The notes: generated by a model from the letters alone, not told the origin. A DNA stretch of 64,000 bases from Poriferisodalis sp965237655 (GCF_965237655.1 NZ_CBDEGB010000002.1:2170001-2234000), one strand, 5' to 3'; counted from the first letter of the stretch, positions 25,669 through 34,190 are shown. Translations and numbers: made by a program.

Positions 25669-25891
25669 CGCCGACTTCGGTTGCCGCGGCTTCCGTCAGG
25701 TACCCAGCCCAGTCATCAGGGCGTTCGCGCAGCGCTTCAAGCTCGTACTGCACCTGCTCCGCGAAGCGAACTCTCCGCAGCGCCTCAGCGGCGTCCCGCA
25801 GCGTCTCGGTGAGCGACCGCCCTGACGCCTTGCTCATCTCCAAGAAGCGCGCGTGCGTCGCGCGGTCCACTCGCACCGTCGTCGTATCCAC
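25655..25891 (-). CDS. Ribbon-helix-helix antitoxin
   Basis: A 78-residue antitoxin. The N-terminal TTTVRVDRATHARFLEMSKASGRSLTETLRDAAEAL is a ribbon-helix-helix DNA-binding domain. The C-terminal acidic part (YELEALRERPDDWAGYL) would mask the toxin. It starts with GTG at 25891. A 10-bp inverted repeat overlapping a minus-10-like TAGAAT lies 17 bp upstream, the expected place for autorepression by the antitoxin or toxin-antitoxin complex. Confidence 0.85.
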   Translation of the reverse strand: MDTTTVRVDRATHARFLEMSKASGRSLTETLRDAAEALRRVRFAEQVQYELEALRERPDDWAGYLTEAAATEVGDGIG

Positions 25892-25902
25892 GTGAGCATC
25901 CT

Positions 25903-25933
25903 ATTCTATCGTGTAGACAATTCGTCTACACGA
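25903..25933 (-). promoter_or_regulatory. Toxin-antitoxin operator and probable promoter
   Basis: A perfect inverted repeat with arms TCGTGTAGAC (25909-25918) and its complement (25924-25933), five bases apart. Immediately downstream on the minus strand is TAGAAT (25903-25908), a good minus-10. The start codon follows 11 bases later, so the message may be almost leaderless. This is the probable operator of the pair. Confidence 0.65.
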
Positions 25934-26075
25934 ACCTGCGGCGATGGCTTCGCAGAGCTGTTGCGAGGTGATCGGCGTGATCAGGTGGCGGATGCCGAGG
26001 TGTGACACCGCGTCGACGACGGCGTTGTGGACGGCGGGAATGGCGCCGATAGTGCCCGACGCGCCGAAGGCGGCA
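25934..26075 (-). pseudogene. C-terminal remnant of a CoxL-like gene
   Basis: Read on the minus strand this gives GASGTIGAIPAVHNAVVDAV, then SHLGIRHLITPITSQQL. This aligns with the C-terminus of the intact CoxL-like protein at 1.5-3.8 kb (GESGTIGSTPAVHNAVCDAV, then AHLGIDHIDMP). Homology begins near 26075 and the original stop has been lost into the toxin-antitoxin operator. The matching N-terminal remnant is at 27000-27162 on the same strand, so about 700 codons between them are gone. Confidence 0.8.
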
Positions 26076-26234
26076 AATGGACTCGACTCACCTGACACTC
26101 GACGCCCCGACGCTCCGGCGGCGTTCCTGGCAGACGAGATTGACCTCGACCGCTACTACAGCGACGAGTCGCTTCTGTCGGCAATCCGGCTGCGCCGTAA
26201 CAGCCGCGCCGCCGACTAGCCCCGATCTACGCCG

Positions 26235-26426
26235 GTGCCGACTCACGAAAAGACCAGCGCATATCTACGCAGTTATGAGAGCCTGACGCAGCATGAGCGA
26301 GACAGGTTCGACACCAAGCGCGAGGAGTCTTTCGCAGACCTGTTGGCAACTGGTGCGGACCTGAGCCAAGGGTTCCCGCCGAGAGCCCTAAAAAGGCGTA
26401 ACCCCGGCCGTTTGCCGAAGCAGTGA
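26235..26426 (+). CDS. Possible small protein before the Abi-like gene
   Basis: A 63-codon open frame from GTG 26235. Its middle (AYLRSYESLTQHERDRFDTK) has a protein-like composition, less Arg/Ala/Pro-rich than random frames in this genome. No family is recognised and there is no clear ribosome binding site. It lies in the foreign-looking segment between the two CoxL remnants and ends 44 bp before the Abi-like gene. It may be a fragment. Confidence 0.3.
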   Translation: MPTHEKTSAYLRSYESLTQHERDRFDTKREESFADLLATGADLSQGFPPRALKRRNPGRLPKQ

Positions 26427-26470
26427 CGGTTCCGGGGTCTTCAAAGACAACTCTAGGGTCTGGGAAGAGA

Positions 26471-27055
26471 ATGTCAAGCATCAACTTCCAAGAGGTTGCC
26501 GCCCGCCAAACGACACCACGCTTAAAATCGTACTTGCAAGCGGCTGGCGGCGATGTTGAGGCCGCCATTCACTTATACGACTGGAACACCAGCGCGGCCA
26601 GTGCTCTACATGGCGATCTTGGTCGCCTGGAAGTCATCTTCCGCAACGCGGTCGACGATGCGCTCCTGAGATACGGATCGGCCAGGGAGTGGCCGGACGT
26701 GTGGTACCGGCGAATGCAACTCTTCCCGGGTCGGCACGCTCGGCGGGCCCGAGAAGACATCGCCGACGCCCGGCAACGCGCAACCCGCGGAGGCAGGCGC
26801 GCAGAGGTGCACGACCAGGTCATCGCCGGGTTGAACTTCGGATTCTGGCGATACCTGTGCGAACCCCCCTACTTGACCTCGCTGCGGGTGCCCGCAGTCG
26901 CGTCGGCGTTCCCGCTGCACCCCGCAGCCCACAACCCCGGACGAGTTCGAGCCGATGTGGCCGACAAGTTCCAGCAGGTGCTCGTGGTCTCGGGACAGGT
27001 CGCGTCGATGGATCGGCTCGTGATGCGGGCGTGGGCGAACGGCGAACGGACGTAG
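26471..27055 (+). CDS. Abi-like (Abi_2/AbiD-F type) protein, probably truncated at the C-terminus
   Basis: A 194-residue protein with the N-terminal pattern of Abi_2 abortive-infection proteins: AAGGDVEAAIHLYDWNTSAASALHGDLGRLEVIFRNAVDDAL and later GLNFGFWRYLC. Members of this family normally continue to a conserved R-N-x-x-A-H-H segment. That motif is absent here. The last 17 codons or so are read from the antisense of the CoxL N-terminal remnant (27000-27055), so the natural end seems to be replaced. The start ATG 26471 follows GGGAAGAGA. The role is phage defence by family; activity is doubtful. Confidence 0.7.
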   Translation: MSSINFQEVAARQTTPRLKSYLQAAGGDVEAAIHLYDWNTSAASALHGDLGRLEVIFRNAVDDALLRYGSAREWPDVWYRRMQLFPGRHARRAREDIADARQRATRGGRRAEVHDQVIAGLNFGFWRYLCEPPYLTSLRVPAVASAFPLHPAAHNPGRVRADVADKFQQVLVVSGQVASMDRLVMRAWANGERT

Positions 27056-27162
27056 GCCAGATGCAGGGCATCCGCCGGCAGCAGGGCGTCGACGTAGGCA
27101 GCCAAGCCGGTCAGGAATCCGGGATCTTCCCGCCGCACGACGGCATTGCCGAGCATGCTCAT
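27000..27162 (-). pseudogene. N-terminal remnant of a CoxL-like gene
   Basis: The first 54 codons of a CoxL-family gene on the minus strand: MSMLGNAVVRREDPGFLTG, then YVDALLPADALHLAYVRSPF and AHARITSRSID. Compare GNPVQRREDPGLLTG in the intact gene near the window start. Homology stops at about 27000, where the Abi-like segment begins. Together with 25934-26075 it brackets a replaced interior. Confidence 0.85.
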
Positions 27163-27317
27163 GTTCAGTCCCCGTGGTGCATTGCTGCCCGCACGCTACT
27201 TATGAGCGCGCTCATTTCGACTGAGCTACGACCCTCGAACAACTGCACTCTCCGATTCCAGTAGGCGTAGTCTTCCGAGGTCGGCTCGGAATGCCCGCGG
27301 CCGAGGGGGGCGGGGCT

Positions 27318-28247
27318 ATGGCCGAGACACCGGGCATGCCGAGCGACCCCTACGGCGGCCGCGGCCTGCCGGACGCCTCCGAGCGTGCGCTGGGCATTCC
27401 AGCCGCAGCCGTCGCGATGGTGGGCTGGGCTGCCTCCGGCGTCATCGCCAAGGGGCTGTCCGAGCTGGGCCCGCTGGCTGTCGTGTTCTGGCGGATGTGG
27501 CTCTACACCGGCCTGGTGCTGCTGTTCCTGTGGGCGAACGGCACGCCGCTGAAATGGAACTCGATCAAGATCTCGGCGTGGGGCGGCATCTCACTGGCGT
27601 TCGACATCATGCTGTTCTTCACGGCGCTGCGGCTGACAACGGTGGCCAATGCGACGGTCGTGGCGTCGCTGCAGCCGCTGCTCATGCTGTATCTGGCGCC
27701 GAAACTGTTCGGCGAGCAGCCGCGAGGTCGCCACTGGGGCATAGTGATGATTGCCAGCGGCGGCATCGCCATCGTGGTGTTCGGTTCGTCAGGGATTCCC
27801 GAGTGGAGCCTGCTGGGCGATCTGCTGGCAGCGCTGACGCTGTTCGCCTGGACCGGCTACTTCGTGTTCTCCAAGCTGAGCACGCAGAAGATCAGCTCGG
27901 CTCAGTACACAGGTGGCAGCGCGCTGGTGTGCTCGCTGGTGTGCTCGCCGTTCGCAATCGGTTCGGGGCAGGTGTTCGACATCCCGTCGCCCGGCGCTTG
28001 GGTGTGGCTGGTCATCTTGTCGATCGGGCCCGGCTTTGCCTCTCACATGCTGATGAATTGGTCGCTGGCGCGCATCCCGGCGTGGGTGGGCTCGACGATG
28101 ACGCTGGCGATCCCGGTCACGAGCACGCTGATGGCCTGGGCGTTCCTCGGCGACGAAGTGTCGCTGTTGCAGTTCGTCGGCATGACCGTGGTGATGTTCT
28201 CCCTCGCCGTGGTGGTCGTCGACCAGTCCCGCGGCGCCCGCGCGTAG
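27318..28247 (+). CDS. EamA/DMT-family transporter
   Basis: A 309-residue drug/metabolite transporter with two EamA repeats and about ten membrane helices. The first half contains AMVGWAASGVIAKGLSELGP and VVFWRMWLYTGLVLLF; the second contains LLGDLLAALTLFAWTGYFVFSK and ends AWAFLGDEVSLLQFVGMTVV. The start at 27318 has a GAGGGGGGCGGGG ribosome binding site. It is convergent with the enoyl-CoA hydratase and probably exports a metabolite; the substrate is unknown. Confidence 0.9.
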   Translation: MAETPGMPSDPYGGRGLPDASERALGIPAAAVAMVGWAASGVIAKGLSELGPLAVVFWRMWLYTGLVLLFLWANGTPLKWNSIKISAWGGISLAFDIMLFFTALRLTTVANATVVASLQPLLMLYLAPKLFGEQPRGRHWGIVMIASGGIAIVVFGSSGIPEWSLLGDLLAALTLFAWTGYFVFSKLSTQKISSAQYTGGSALVCSLVCSPFAIGSGQVFDIPSPGAWVWLVILSIGPGFASHMLMNWSLARIPAWVGSTMTLAIPVTSTLMAWAFLGDEVSLLQFVGMTVVMFSLAVVVVDQSRGARA

Positions 28248-28256
28248 GAGAGCGCG
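28239..28256 (+). terminator. Hairpin with the DMT transporter stop codon in its loop
   Basis: Arms CGCGC (28239-28243) and GCGCG (28252-28256) enclose eight bases containing the TAG stop. It lies between convergent genes. Confidence 0.45.
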
Positions 28257-28303
28257 CTGCGCTTCCGCTTGGCCTCTCAGCAATGCGGAACGGGTTGCGC
28301 GGA

Positions 28304-29119
28304 CTAGCGGTTCTGCCAGCGCGGGGGACGGCCCTCAGTGAACGCGCGGGGGCCCTCGGTGGCGTCGTCGGAGGCGAGCATGGCCTCATAGGCGGCGAGC
28401 TGGCCCGAGCGCAGCGATTCGAAGGCCTCGGGCAGACCGAGGTGGGCGGTCCGGCGGCCGATCTCGCTGATTGCTGCCACCGACAGCGGCGCTGACAGTG
28501 CGACTCGCTTTGCCAAGGCGCGGGTCTCTGGCATCAGATCGCCACCGGTGACCACGGCGTTGACGAGCCCCCAACGCAGCGCTTCGGCGGCATCGAGGCG
28601 GCGGCCGGCGTACAGCACTTCGTTGGCCACCACCGGCGGCAGCATTCTGGGAAGGCGCACCGAGGCCGTGTCGGCGATGATGCCCAAGCCGGCCTCGGGC
28701 AGCCAGAACCGAGCGGTCTCGGCCGCGACCACCAGATCGGCCGCCAAGACGATCTCGAAACCGCCGCCCACCGCCATGCCGTTCACGGCGCAGATCACCG
28801 GCTTGGCCAGTCCTGGCAGCTCGCCGAAACCGCCGAAGCCCCCCTCGCCGTAGTCGGCCTCGAACTCCTCGCCCGCGGCGGCGGCGTTCAGATCCCAGCC
28901 CGCAGAGAAGAATCGATCACCGGCGGCGCTGAAGATGGCGACCCGCAGCTCTGGGGTGTCGCGGAACTCGGCGAACACGGCGCTGAGCTCGCGGCTGGTG
29001 GCAGCGTCGATGGCATTGGCCTTCGGTCGGTCGAGGGTGACCTCGAGCACCGGCCCGTCGACGACGCTGGTGACGGCAGGACGCGCAGCGTCGGCGCTGG
29101 CCTCGGTGGAGCTGGTCAT
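28304..29119 (-). CDS. Enoyl-CoA hydratase/isomerase family protein (CaiD-like)
   Basis: A 271-residue crotonase-fold protein. Oxyanion-hole segments are FFSAGWDLNAAA and NGMAVGGGFEIVLAADLVVA. A Glu lies in LPEAGLGIIADTASVRLPR at one of the catalytic positions. Crotonylbetainyl-CoA hydratase CaiD is a plausible relative, given the carnitine-type dehydrogenase in the same operon. The ATG overlaps the stop of the ADP-forming ligase gene by four bases. It is the last gene of the operon. Confidence 0.88.
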   Translation of the reverse strand: MTSSTEASADAARPAVTSVVDGPVLEVTLDRPKANAIDAATSRELSAVFAEFRDTPELRVAIFSAAGDRFFSAGWDLNAAAAGEEFEADYGEGGFGGFGELPGLAKPVICAVNGMAVGGGFEIVLAADLVVAAETARFWLPEAGLGIIADTASVRLPRMLPPVVANEVLYAGRRLDAAEALRWGLVNAVVTGGDLMPETRALAKRVALSAPLSVAAISEIGRRTAHLGLPEAFESLRSGQLAAYEAMLASDDATEGPRAFTEGRPPRWQNR

Positions 29120-31416
29120 GGTCGGTCAGGCCTCCGGTGGACAGGTTCGATCTCATCACCGCCGGGCCGCGCGACGGTCATCAGCGCGTCGACGGCGACT
29201 GCGGATTCTCGGGTCACCAGCAATGGGTTGATCTCGATTTCGGTGATGCTGCGATCAATGCTGACCAGCGAGGTGAGAGCCGACACCGCCTCGACGACGG
29301 CGTCCAGTGCTGCGGGGGACTTTCCGCGGTGGCCCGCCAGCAGCGGCCAGATGCGAAGGCTGCGTAGAGCTGAGTGGACATCGGCCGGGTCGGTTGGAAG
29401 CAACAACGCGGCAGTGTCGTCGAGCATCTCGACCAGCGTGCCGCCCGCTCCCAACGTCAGCAGCATTCCCACCGGCGGCTCGGAACGGACGCTCACGAGC
29501 AACTCTGCCACCGCCTCGGCGACACACTCCTCGACCGTCACGGTTCCGTCGCCGAGAGCGCCGATGCGTGCGGCCGCACTCGCGACATCGTCAAGGTCGT
29601 CCAATCCCAGCGCCACTGCGCCGACATCGGACTTGTGTGCAACGCCGGTGGCCTTCACCACCACGGGCAGACCGATCTCAACGGCGGCTGCAGCGGCTTC
29701 GGCCGCTGTCACCAGCAACCCGCGAGGCACCGAGATGCCCGCTGCGGCCAGCCGCTCCTTGGCCTCAGACTCCGCCAGCACCGTCTCCGTGAGGACCGGC
29801 TCAGCCAGCACCGTCTCAGCCAGCACCGTCTCAGCCAGCACCGACTCAGCCAGGGCGGCGGCTTCCGACGCCGTTGCTTCCCCGCCGCTCGAGGCCCCCT
29901 GCAGGTATGGCTCGTGTGCCGGCCGGGCGCTGTGGGCTGGAGCGAACAGCGGGGCCGGTGGCGCGCCCGCGAAGGCGGCGAGCGACTGTCCGAACGCAGC
30001 CGCAGCCTCCAAGGCACCCAGTGCAGTGTCGATATCACCACAGGCGCACAGGCCGAGCTCGCCGGCCCGCACACGCGCTTCGTCGGGCAGGTTCTCTGCC
30101 AGTGAGGCCGCGACCACGCCGGGAGTGCCGCTGGCGACGCATGCAGCACCGAAGGCATCCAGCGTGGGCCACCAGCGTGATCTGTCGAGTCCCTCAGCCG
30201 GCACGTCCAGTAGCACGACAGCGGCGTCGAACGGCGGGGCCGCGGGCGCGCCCCCAGAGGGCTCGGCGGACGGCTCGACGGAGGCTTGCACGTCGCACAG
30301 CACGGCGGTGAAGCACTCGGTCAGTCGGGCAGTGTCGCCCCAGATGAAGGTGTGATAGTCGAGCGGGTTGGTTACCGCGACGCGGTGGTCCAGCGCTGCA
30401 GCCACCCGGTCCCGATGCTCGAGGGAGAACGCCGGAAACGACAGGTCGCGGACGCGGCTGCGGTCCGCAATCAGCGCCGCCTCGCCGCCGGAGCAGCTCA
30501 GCGAGACCAGCCGGTTGCCCCGCAGCGGACCGGTGGCGACCAGCACCGACAGCGTGTCGAGCAGTTCGGGCAACGTGTGCACCCTGCGCACGCCGAGCCG
30601 GCGAAACAGAGCGTCGTAGGCGGTGTCGCTGCCAACCAGCGAGGCCGTGTGGGACACGGCGATGACGCCCGACGCCTCGGTGGCACCCAACTTGAGAGCC
30701 ACGACCGGCAGGCTCCGCTGGTGTGCCACGTCCATCGCGGCAGCGAACCGGTCGATGTCGTCCACCGCCTCCAGATAGAGGCCTACCCCGGTCACGGCCG
30801 GATCAGCCACCAACGTTTCCAACGACTCGGCCAGGCCCACATCGGCCTGGTTGCCCAGTGCCAGCACATGGGCGACCGCAAGGCCACGCCGCGCCATGGT
30901 GAGGTTCACCGCGACGTTGCCGCTCTGGCTGACAAAGGCGACACCGCGCTCGCAGCGGGCCAGCCCGTGCACGTCGGGCCACAGCGCAGCACCGGTCACC
31001 GCCGACAGCGTGCCGTAGCAGTTGGGGCCCACCAGCGGCATGCCAGTGGCGGCTTCGACCAGTTCGCGTTGTGCCACCGCCCCGGCGTCGCCGGTCTCGG
31101 CAAAGCCTGAGGCGTAGCACACAGCCGCGCCTGTCCCTGCGGCGGCCAGCTCTCGCACGACCTCTGTGGCGGTGTCGCGGGCCACGGCCACGAAGGCTGC
31201 GTCGGCGACGCCAGGCAACTCCGCGACCGACGCGACAGTGGGGGCGCCGCGCAGCTCGTGGCGGGGGTTGACAGCCCACATCTCGCCGTCGAAGCCGAAC
31301 GAACGGCTGGCCTCGATGGCCAATTCGGCCGCGGTTCCACCGACGAAGGCCAGCGACCGTGGTCGCAGCAGCCGGTCGAGCCGTTCGCTCACCGCTTGCT
31401 CACTGCCCGCCTGCAC
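29116..31416 (-). CDS. Acyl-CoA synthetase (ADP-forming), fused alpha-beta subunits
   Basis: A 766-residue NDP-forming acyl-CoA ligase that makes acyl-CoA from acid, CoA and ATP. Domains in order: CoA-binding Rossmann (about 10-140), two ligase/succinyl-CoA-synthetase-like domains (about 145-450) with the phosphohistidine loop SHTASLVGSD, and a C-terminal ATP-grasp domain (about 550-755) beginning AKERLAAAGISVPRG and containing VVVKATGVAHKSDVGAV. The linker between them (about 525-548) is a run of five V-L-[AT]-E-x repeats. GTG start at 31416. The acid substrate is unknown, but position suggests a carnitine-related acid or an amidase product. Confidence 0.9.
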   Translation of the reverse strand: MQAGSEQAVSERLDRLLRPRSLAFVGGTAAELAIEASRSFGFDGEMWAVNPRHELRGAPTVASVAELPGVADAAFVAVARDTATEVVRELAAAGTGAAVCYASGFAETGDAGAVAQRELVEAATGMPLVGPNCYGTLSAVTGAALWPDVHGLARCERGVAFVSQSGNVAVNLTMARRGLAVAHVLALGNQADVGLAESLETLVADPAVTGVGLYLEAVDDIDRFAAAMDVAHQRSLPVVALKLGATEASGVIAVSHTASLVGSDTAYDALFRRLGVRRVHTLPELLDTLSVLVATGPLRGNRLVSLSCSGGEAALIADRSRVRDLSFPAFSLEHRDRVAAALDHRVAVTNPLDYHTFIWGDTARLTECFTAVLCDVQASVEPSAEPSGGAPAAPPFDAAVVLLDVPAEGLDRSRWWPTLDAFGAACVASGTPGVVAASLAENLPDEARVRAGELGLCACGDIDTALGALEAAAAFGQSLAAFAGAPPAPLFAPAHSARPAHEPYLQGASSGGEATASEAAALAESVLAETVLAETVLAEPVLTETVLAESEAKERLAAAGISVPRGLLVTAAEAAAAAVEIGLPVVVKATGVAHKSDVGAVALGLDDLDDVASAAARIGALGDGTVTVEECVAEAVAELLVSVRSEPPVGMLLTLGAGGTLVEMLDDTAALLLPTDPADVHSALRSLRIWPLLAGHRGKSPAALDAVVEAVSALTSLVSIDRSITEIEINPLLVTRESAVAVDALMTVARPGGDEIEPVHRRPDRP
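29770..29844. repeat. Five 15-bp units in the acyl-CoA ligase linker
   Basis: Five consecutive 15-bp units (29770-29784 and so on to 29830-29844) with the consensus CTCAGCCAGCACCGT on the plus strand. Four are near-identical and the second (29785-29799) is diverged. They encode a five-residue repeat in the interdomain linker, so copy number can change without a frameshift. Confidence 0.8.
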
Positions 31417-31443
31417 ATCGCCCGCCTGCCGCCCGACGACTGC

Positions 31444-32613
31444 TCAGGAGCCCAGCGGGCGCAGCATGTCGCGGGACACGATGTGACGCTGGATCTCGCT
31501 GGTTCCGTCCCAGATCCGGTCGACGCGGGCGTCGCGCCAGATGCGTTCCAGCGGCAGCTCGTCCATCAGGCCCATGCCGCCGAGGATCTGGATCGCCTCA
31601 TCGGAGACGAACTGCAGCATCTCAGTGGCCGACAGCTTGGCCATCGCCGCATCGGCGTCGGTCATCTCGCCTCTCGCCGACAGCCAGGCGGCTCGGTAGG
31701 TCATGAGCTCGGCCTCGGCCAGGCGCAGACGCATGTCGGCCAGCTTGAACGACACCCCCTGGAAGCGGCCGATGCGCTGCCCGAACTGCTCCCGGTTGGC
31801 GGCCCAGTCCAGCGCGACTGCCAGTGCCCGGTCGGCTCGCCCCAAACAGGTGGACGCCACCTGCAGGCGGGTGCTGCCGAGCCACTCGTTGGCCACGTCG
31901 AATCCCCGGTGCTCGGGACCCAGCAGGTTCGCCGCGGGCACCCGGGCGTCGTCGAAGTTCAAGATGAGATTGTGGTAGCCCCGGTTGGACACGCTGTTGT
32001 AGCCCGGCAACCGCTCCACGCCAGGAATGTCGAAGTCCACCAGCAGCGACGAGATCAGCTTGCGGGGCGGACGGCCGTCCGATCCGGCCGGCTCGACGCC
32101 GCTGGCTGCGAACAGGATCACGTAGTCGGCGAGGTCGGCGTGACTGATGAAATGCTTGGTGCCGTTCACCACGAAGTCGTCGCCCCGGCGCTCGGCCCGG
32201 CAGGTCATGCCCCGCAGGTCGGAGCCCGCGCCCGGTTCGCTCATCGCCAGACACTCCACCCGCTCGCCCCGCACGGTCGGCAATAGGTATTCCTCCACCT
32301 GGTCACCGGTGCAGGCGCGCAAGATGTTCGACGGTCGCGCCACGATGTACTGCAGCGCGTAAGCGGTCCAGCCGAAGGCCCGCTCGGCCATGGACAACGT
32401 CAGGTCGTCCAGTCCCCCGCCGCCCAGGTCTTCGGGCATGTTGGCCGCATAGATGCCAGCCGCCAGGGACCGTTCGCGAATCTGTTGCACTAACTCGGGG
32501 CGCACTTGTCCGGTGCGTTCCACCTCGTCCTCGTAGGGCGCCAGCTCGCGGTTCACGAACGCGCGCACGGTGTCGACCACCATCTCCTGGTCGTCGTCGA
32601 TGGAGAAATCCAA
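31444..32613 (-). CDS. Acyl-CoA dehydrogenase
   Basis: A 389-residue FAD flavoprotein of the acyl-CoA dehydrogenase family. It has ECLAMSEPGAGSDLRGM (FAD and substrate contacts), the middle-domain HFISHADLADYVILFA, and QILGGMGLMDELPLERIWRDARVDRIWDGTSEIQ at the C-terminus. The catalytic base region near residue 370 is the usual one for the family. The start is a TTG at 32613 with an AGGAG ribosome binding site; the N-terminus MDFSIDDDQ is typical. Crotonobetainyl/gamma-butyrobetainyl-CoA (CaiA-like) substrates are a guess from context. Confidence 0.93.
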   Translation of the reverse strand: MDFSIDDDQEMVVDTVRAFVNRELAPYEDEVERTGQVRPELVQQIRERSLAAGIYAANMPEDLGGGGLDDLTLSMAERAFGWTAYALQYIVARPSNILRACTGDQVEEYLLPTVRGERVECLAMSEPGAGSDLRGMTCRAERRGDDFVVNGTKHFISHADLADYVILFAASGVEPAGSDGRPPRKLISSLLVDFDIPGVERLPGYNSVSNRGYHNLILNFDDARVPAANLLGPEHRGFDVANEWLGSTRLQVASTCLGRADRALAVALDWAANREQFGQRIGRFQGVSFKLADMRLRLAEAELMTYRAAWLSARGEMTDADAAMAKLSATEMLQFVSDEAIQILGGMGLMDELPLERIWRDARVDRIWDGTSEIQRHIVSRDMLRPLGS

Positions 32614-32673
32614 GGGGTGCTCCTGTTGTGTTGGTCGTGCCGGCGTGGTTTGGATCTCAGGGTGGCTCGGGCG

Positions 32674-34176
32674 TCAACCGGCGGGAATGGACATGCGCCG
32701 GCCTGCCCGGGGCGGCGCGGGCATCGGGGCGTGGGCGGCGGTGATGGCGGCAACAGCCGCTGCTGGGCCCGCCAGCGCAGGCACCGCGCGCCCGGCCTCG
32801 GTGCTCACATGCAAGAGCATCTGCTCTGTCGTGCACAACAGCTCTTCGCTGCGGCCTCGGTACATGGCATGGAAGATGTGGAGCCGCTTCGCGTCGCTGC
32901 CCAGCACCTGAGTGGTCACCCGCAACGGCTCGCCCAGGGAGGCCTCGCGCAGGTAGTTGATGTGAGTTTCGGCCGTGTAGTACGAGTGGCCGGCCGTGCG
33001 ATAGTCCTCGTCGATACCCAAGTAGCGGAACAGCATGTCCGACGCCCAGCCGAAGGCCGTGAGGAACGCCGCTTCGGTCATGTGGCCGTTGTAGTCCACC
33101 CAGTCCGGCTCGACGACAGTCGAGTACAGCTCGAGCGGAGCGGCGACATGCGCGCCCGGCGTCCAGGGTTGGGCGGTGACGCCGGCTTCGAGGATGCGGG
33201 CTTCGCGCTCTGCCACGAGGCGGCCGGCGCCGATGTCGCAGGGGCGCAACGCCCGCATCACCGACAGCAAGTAGTCGTCGCGCAGCTGCTCCAGATCGGC
33301 TATCGAGCGTCCGGCGGCCTGGGCCTCGCAGCCGCTCTCCATCGCCACTACCAGCTCTTCGGTCAGCTCGGGCGCTTCCAGATGGGTCCACGGCAGCTTC
33401 AGCGCCGGTCCGAACTGGCGCAGCATGTGGCCCATGCCGCCCTCGCCGCCGGCCAAATGGAACGTCAAGTTGGTGCCCATCGCTGCCCACCGCAGACCGG
33501 GCCCGTAGATGATGGCGTCGTCCAGTTCGGCGGTGGTGGCCACGCCGTCGTTCACCAAGTGCAGCACCTCTCGCCATAGCGCCTCTTGCAGGCGGTCCGA
33601 CAGGTAGCCCTCGATCTCGTTGTGCACCACCAGCGGGTGCATGACCAGGTCCTGGTAGTGCGCGACCGCGGCCTCCACCACGGTGGGGCTGGTGGAGTCG
33701 CCGGGCACCACCTCCACCAGCGGCAGCAGGTACACCGGGTTGAACGGGTGGCCGATGATGATGCGCTCGCTGTGTCGGCAGCCTTCGGCGAGGCGTGACG
33801 GCAGCAATCCTGAGGAGCTGCTGGCGATCACGGTGTCGGGCGCAGCGGCTGCGGCAAGGCGGCGAAGCAGCGGGAGCTTGACGGCCTCGTCCTCGGGGAC
33901 GCTCTCCTGCACCCAGTTGGCGGCCGCCGCCATGTCCTCAGCAGAGTCGGCCCAGCGCAGTCGGGACGGGTCGGCACCGGGGAATAACCCGAGGCGCGTC
34001 GCCGATGGCCAGGCTCGCTCCACTGCTGCGCGCAGCCGGGACTCAGCACCGTCGGCCGGATCCCAGGCGATCACGTCGTGGCCCCGTGCCAGCACGCGCA
34101 CCGCCCAGCCCGCCCCGATGACGCCCGTCCCTGCCAGCCCAATCGTACGGGCCGATCTGGTGTCCACAGTGGGCAC
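32674..34176 (-). CDS. Carnitine 3-dehydrogenase-type enzyme fused to a hotdog thioesterase
   Basis: A 500-residue two-domain protein. Residues 1-320 are a 3-hydroxyacyl-CoA-dehydrogenase-fold enzyme: NAD-binding GLAGTGVIGAGWAVRVLARGHDV, ASSSSGLLPS, and the catalytic IIGHPFNPVYLLPLVEVVPG, which resembles L-carnitine dehydrogenase. Residues 345-480 are a 4HBT hotdog domain (VDYNGHMTEAAFLTAF). Fusions of this type have been linked to carnitine breakdown, with the thioesterase acting on betainyl-CoA. The start is GTG 34176 with AGGAGA before it, 14 bp after the amidase stop. Another beta-hydroxy acid is possible as substrate. Confidence 0.88.
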   Translation of the reverse strand: MPTVDTRSARTIGLAGTGVIGAGWAVRVLARGHDVIAWDPADGAESRLRAAVERAWPSATRLGLFPGADPSRLRWADSAEDMAAAANWVQESVPEDEAVKLPLLRRLAAAAAPDTVIASSSSGLLPSRLAEGCRHSERIIIGHPFNPVYLLPLVEVVPGDSTSPTVVEAAVAHYQDLVMHPLVVHNEIEGYLSDRLQEALWREVLHLVNDGVATTAELDDAIIYGPGLRWAAMGTNLTFHLAGGEGGMGHMLRQFGPALKLPWTHLEAPELTEELVVAMESGCEAQAAGRSIADLEQLRDDYLLSVMRALRPCDIGAGRLVAEREARILEAGVTAQPWTPGAHVAAPLELYSTVVEPDWVDYNGHMTEAAFLTAFGWASDMLFRYLGIDEDYRTAGHSYYTAETHINYLREASLGEPLRVTTQVLGSDAKRLHIFHAMYRGRSEELLCTTEQMLLHVSTEAGRAVPALAGPAAAVAAITAAHAPMPAPPRAGRRMSIPAG

Positions 34177-34190
34177 GCTCGCGATCTCCT

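Noticed and set aside
26077..26286. Overlapping small plus-strand frames before the Abi-like gene, including one ending LDRYYSDESLLSAIRLR
   Set aside because: The frames conflict with each other, have no ribosome binding site and overlap the CoxL remnant; coding status cannot be decided.
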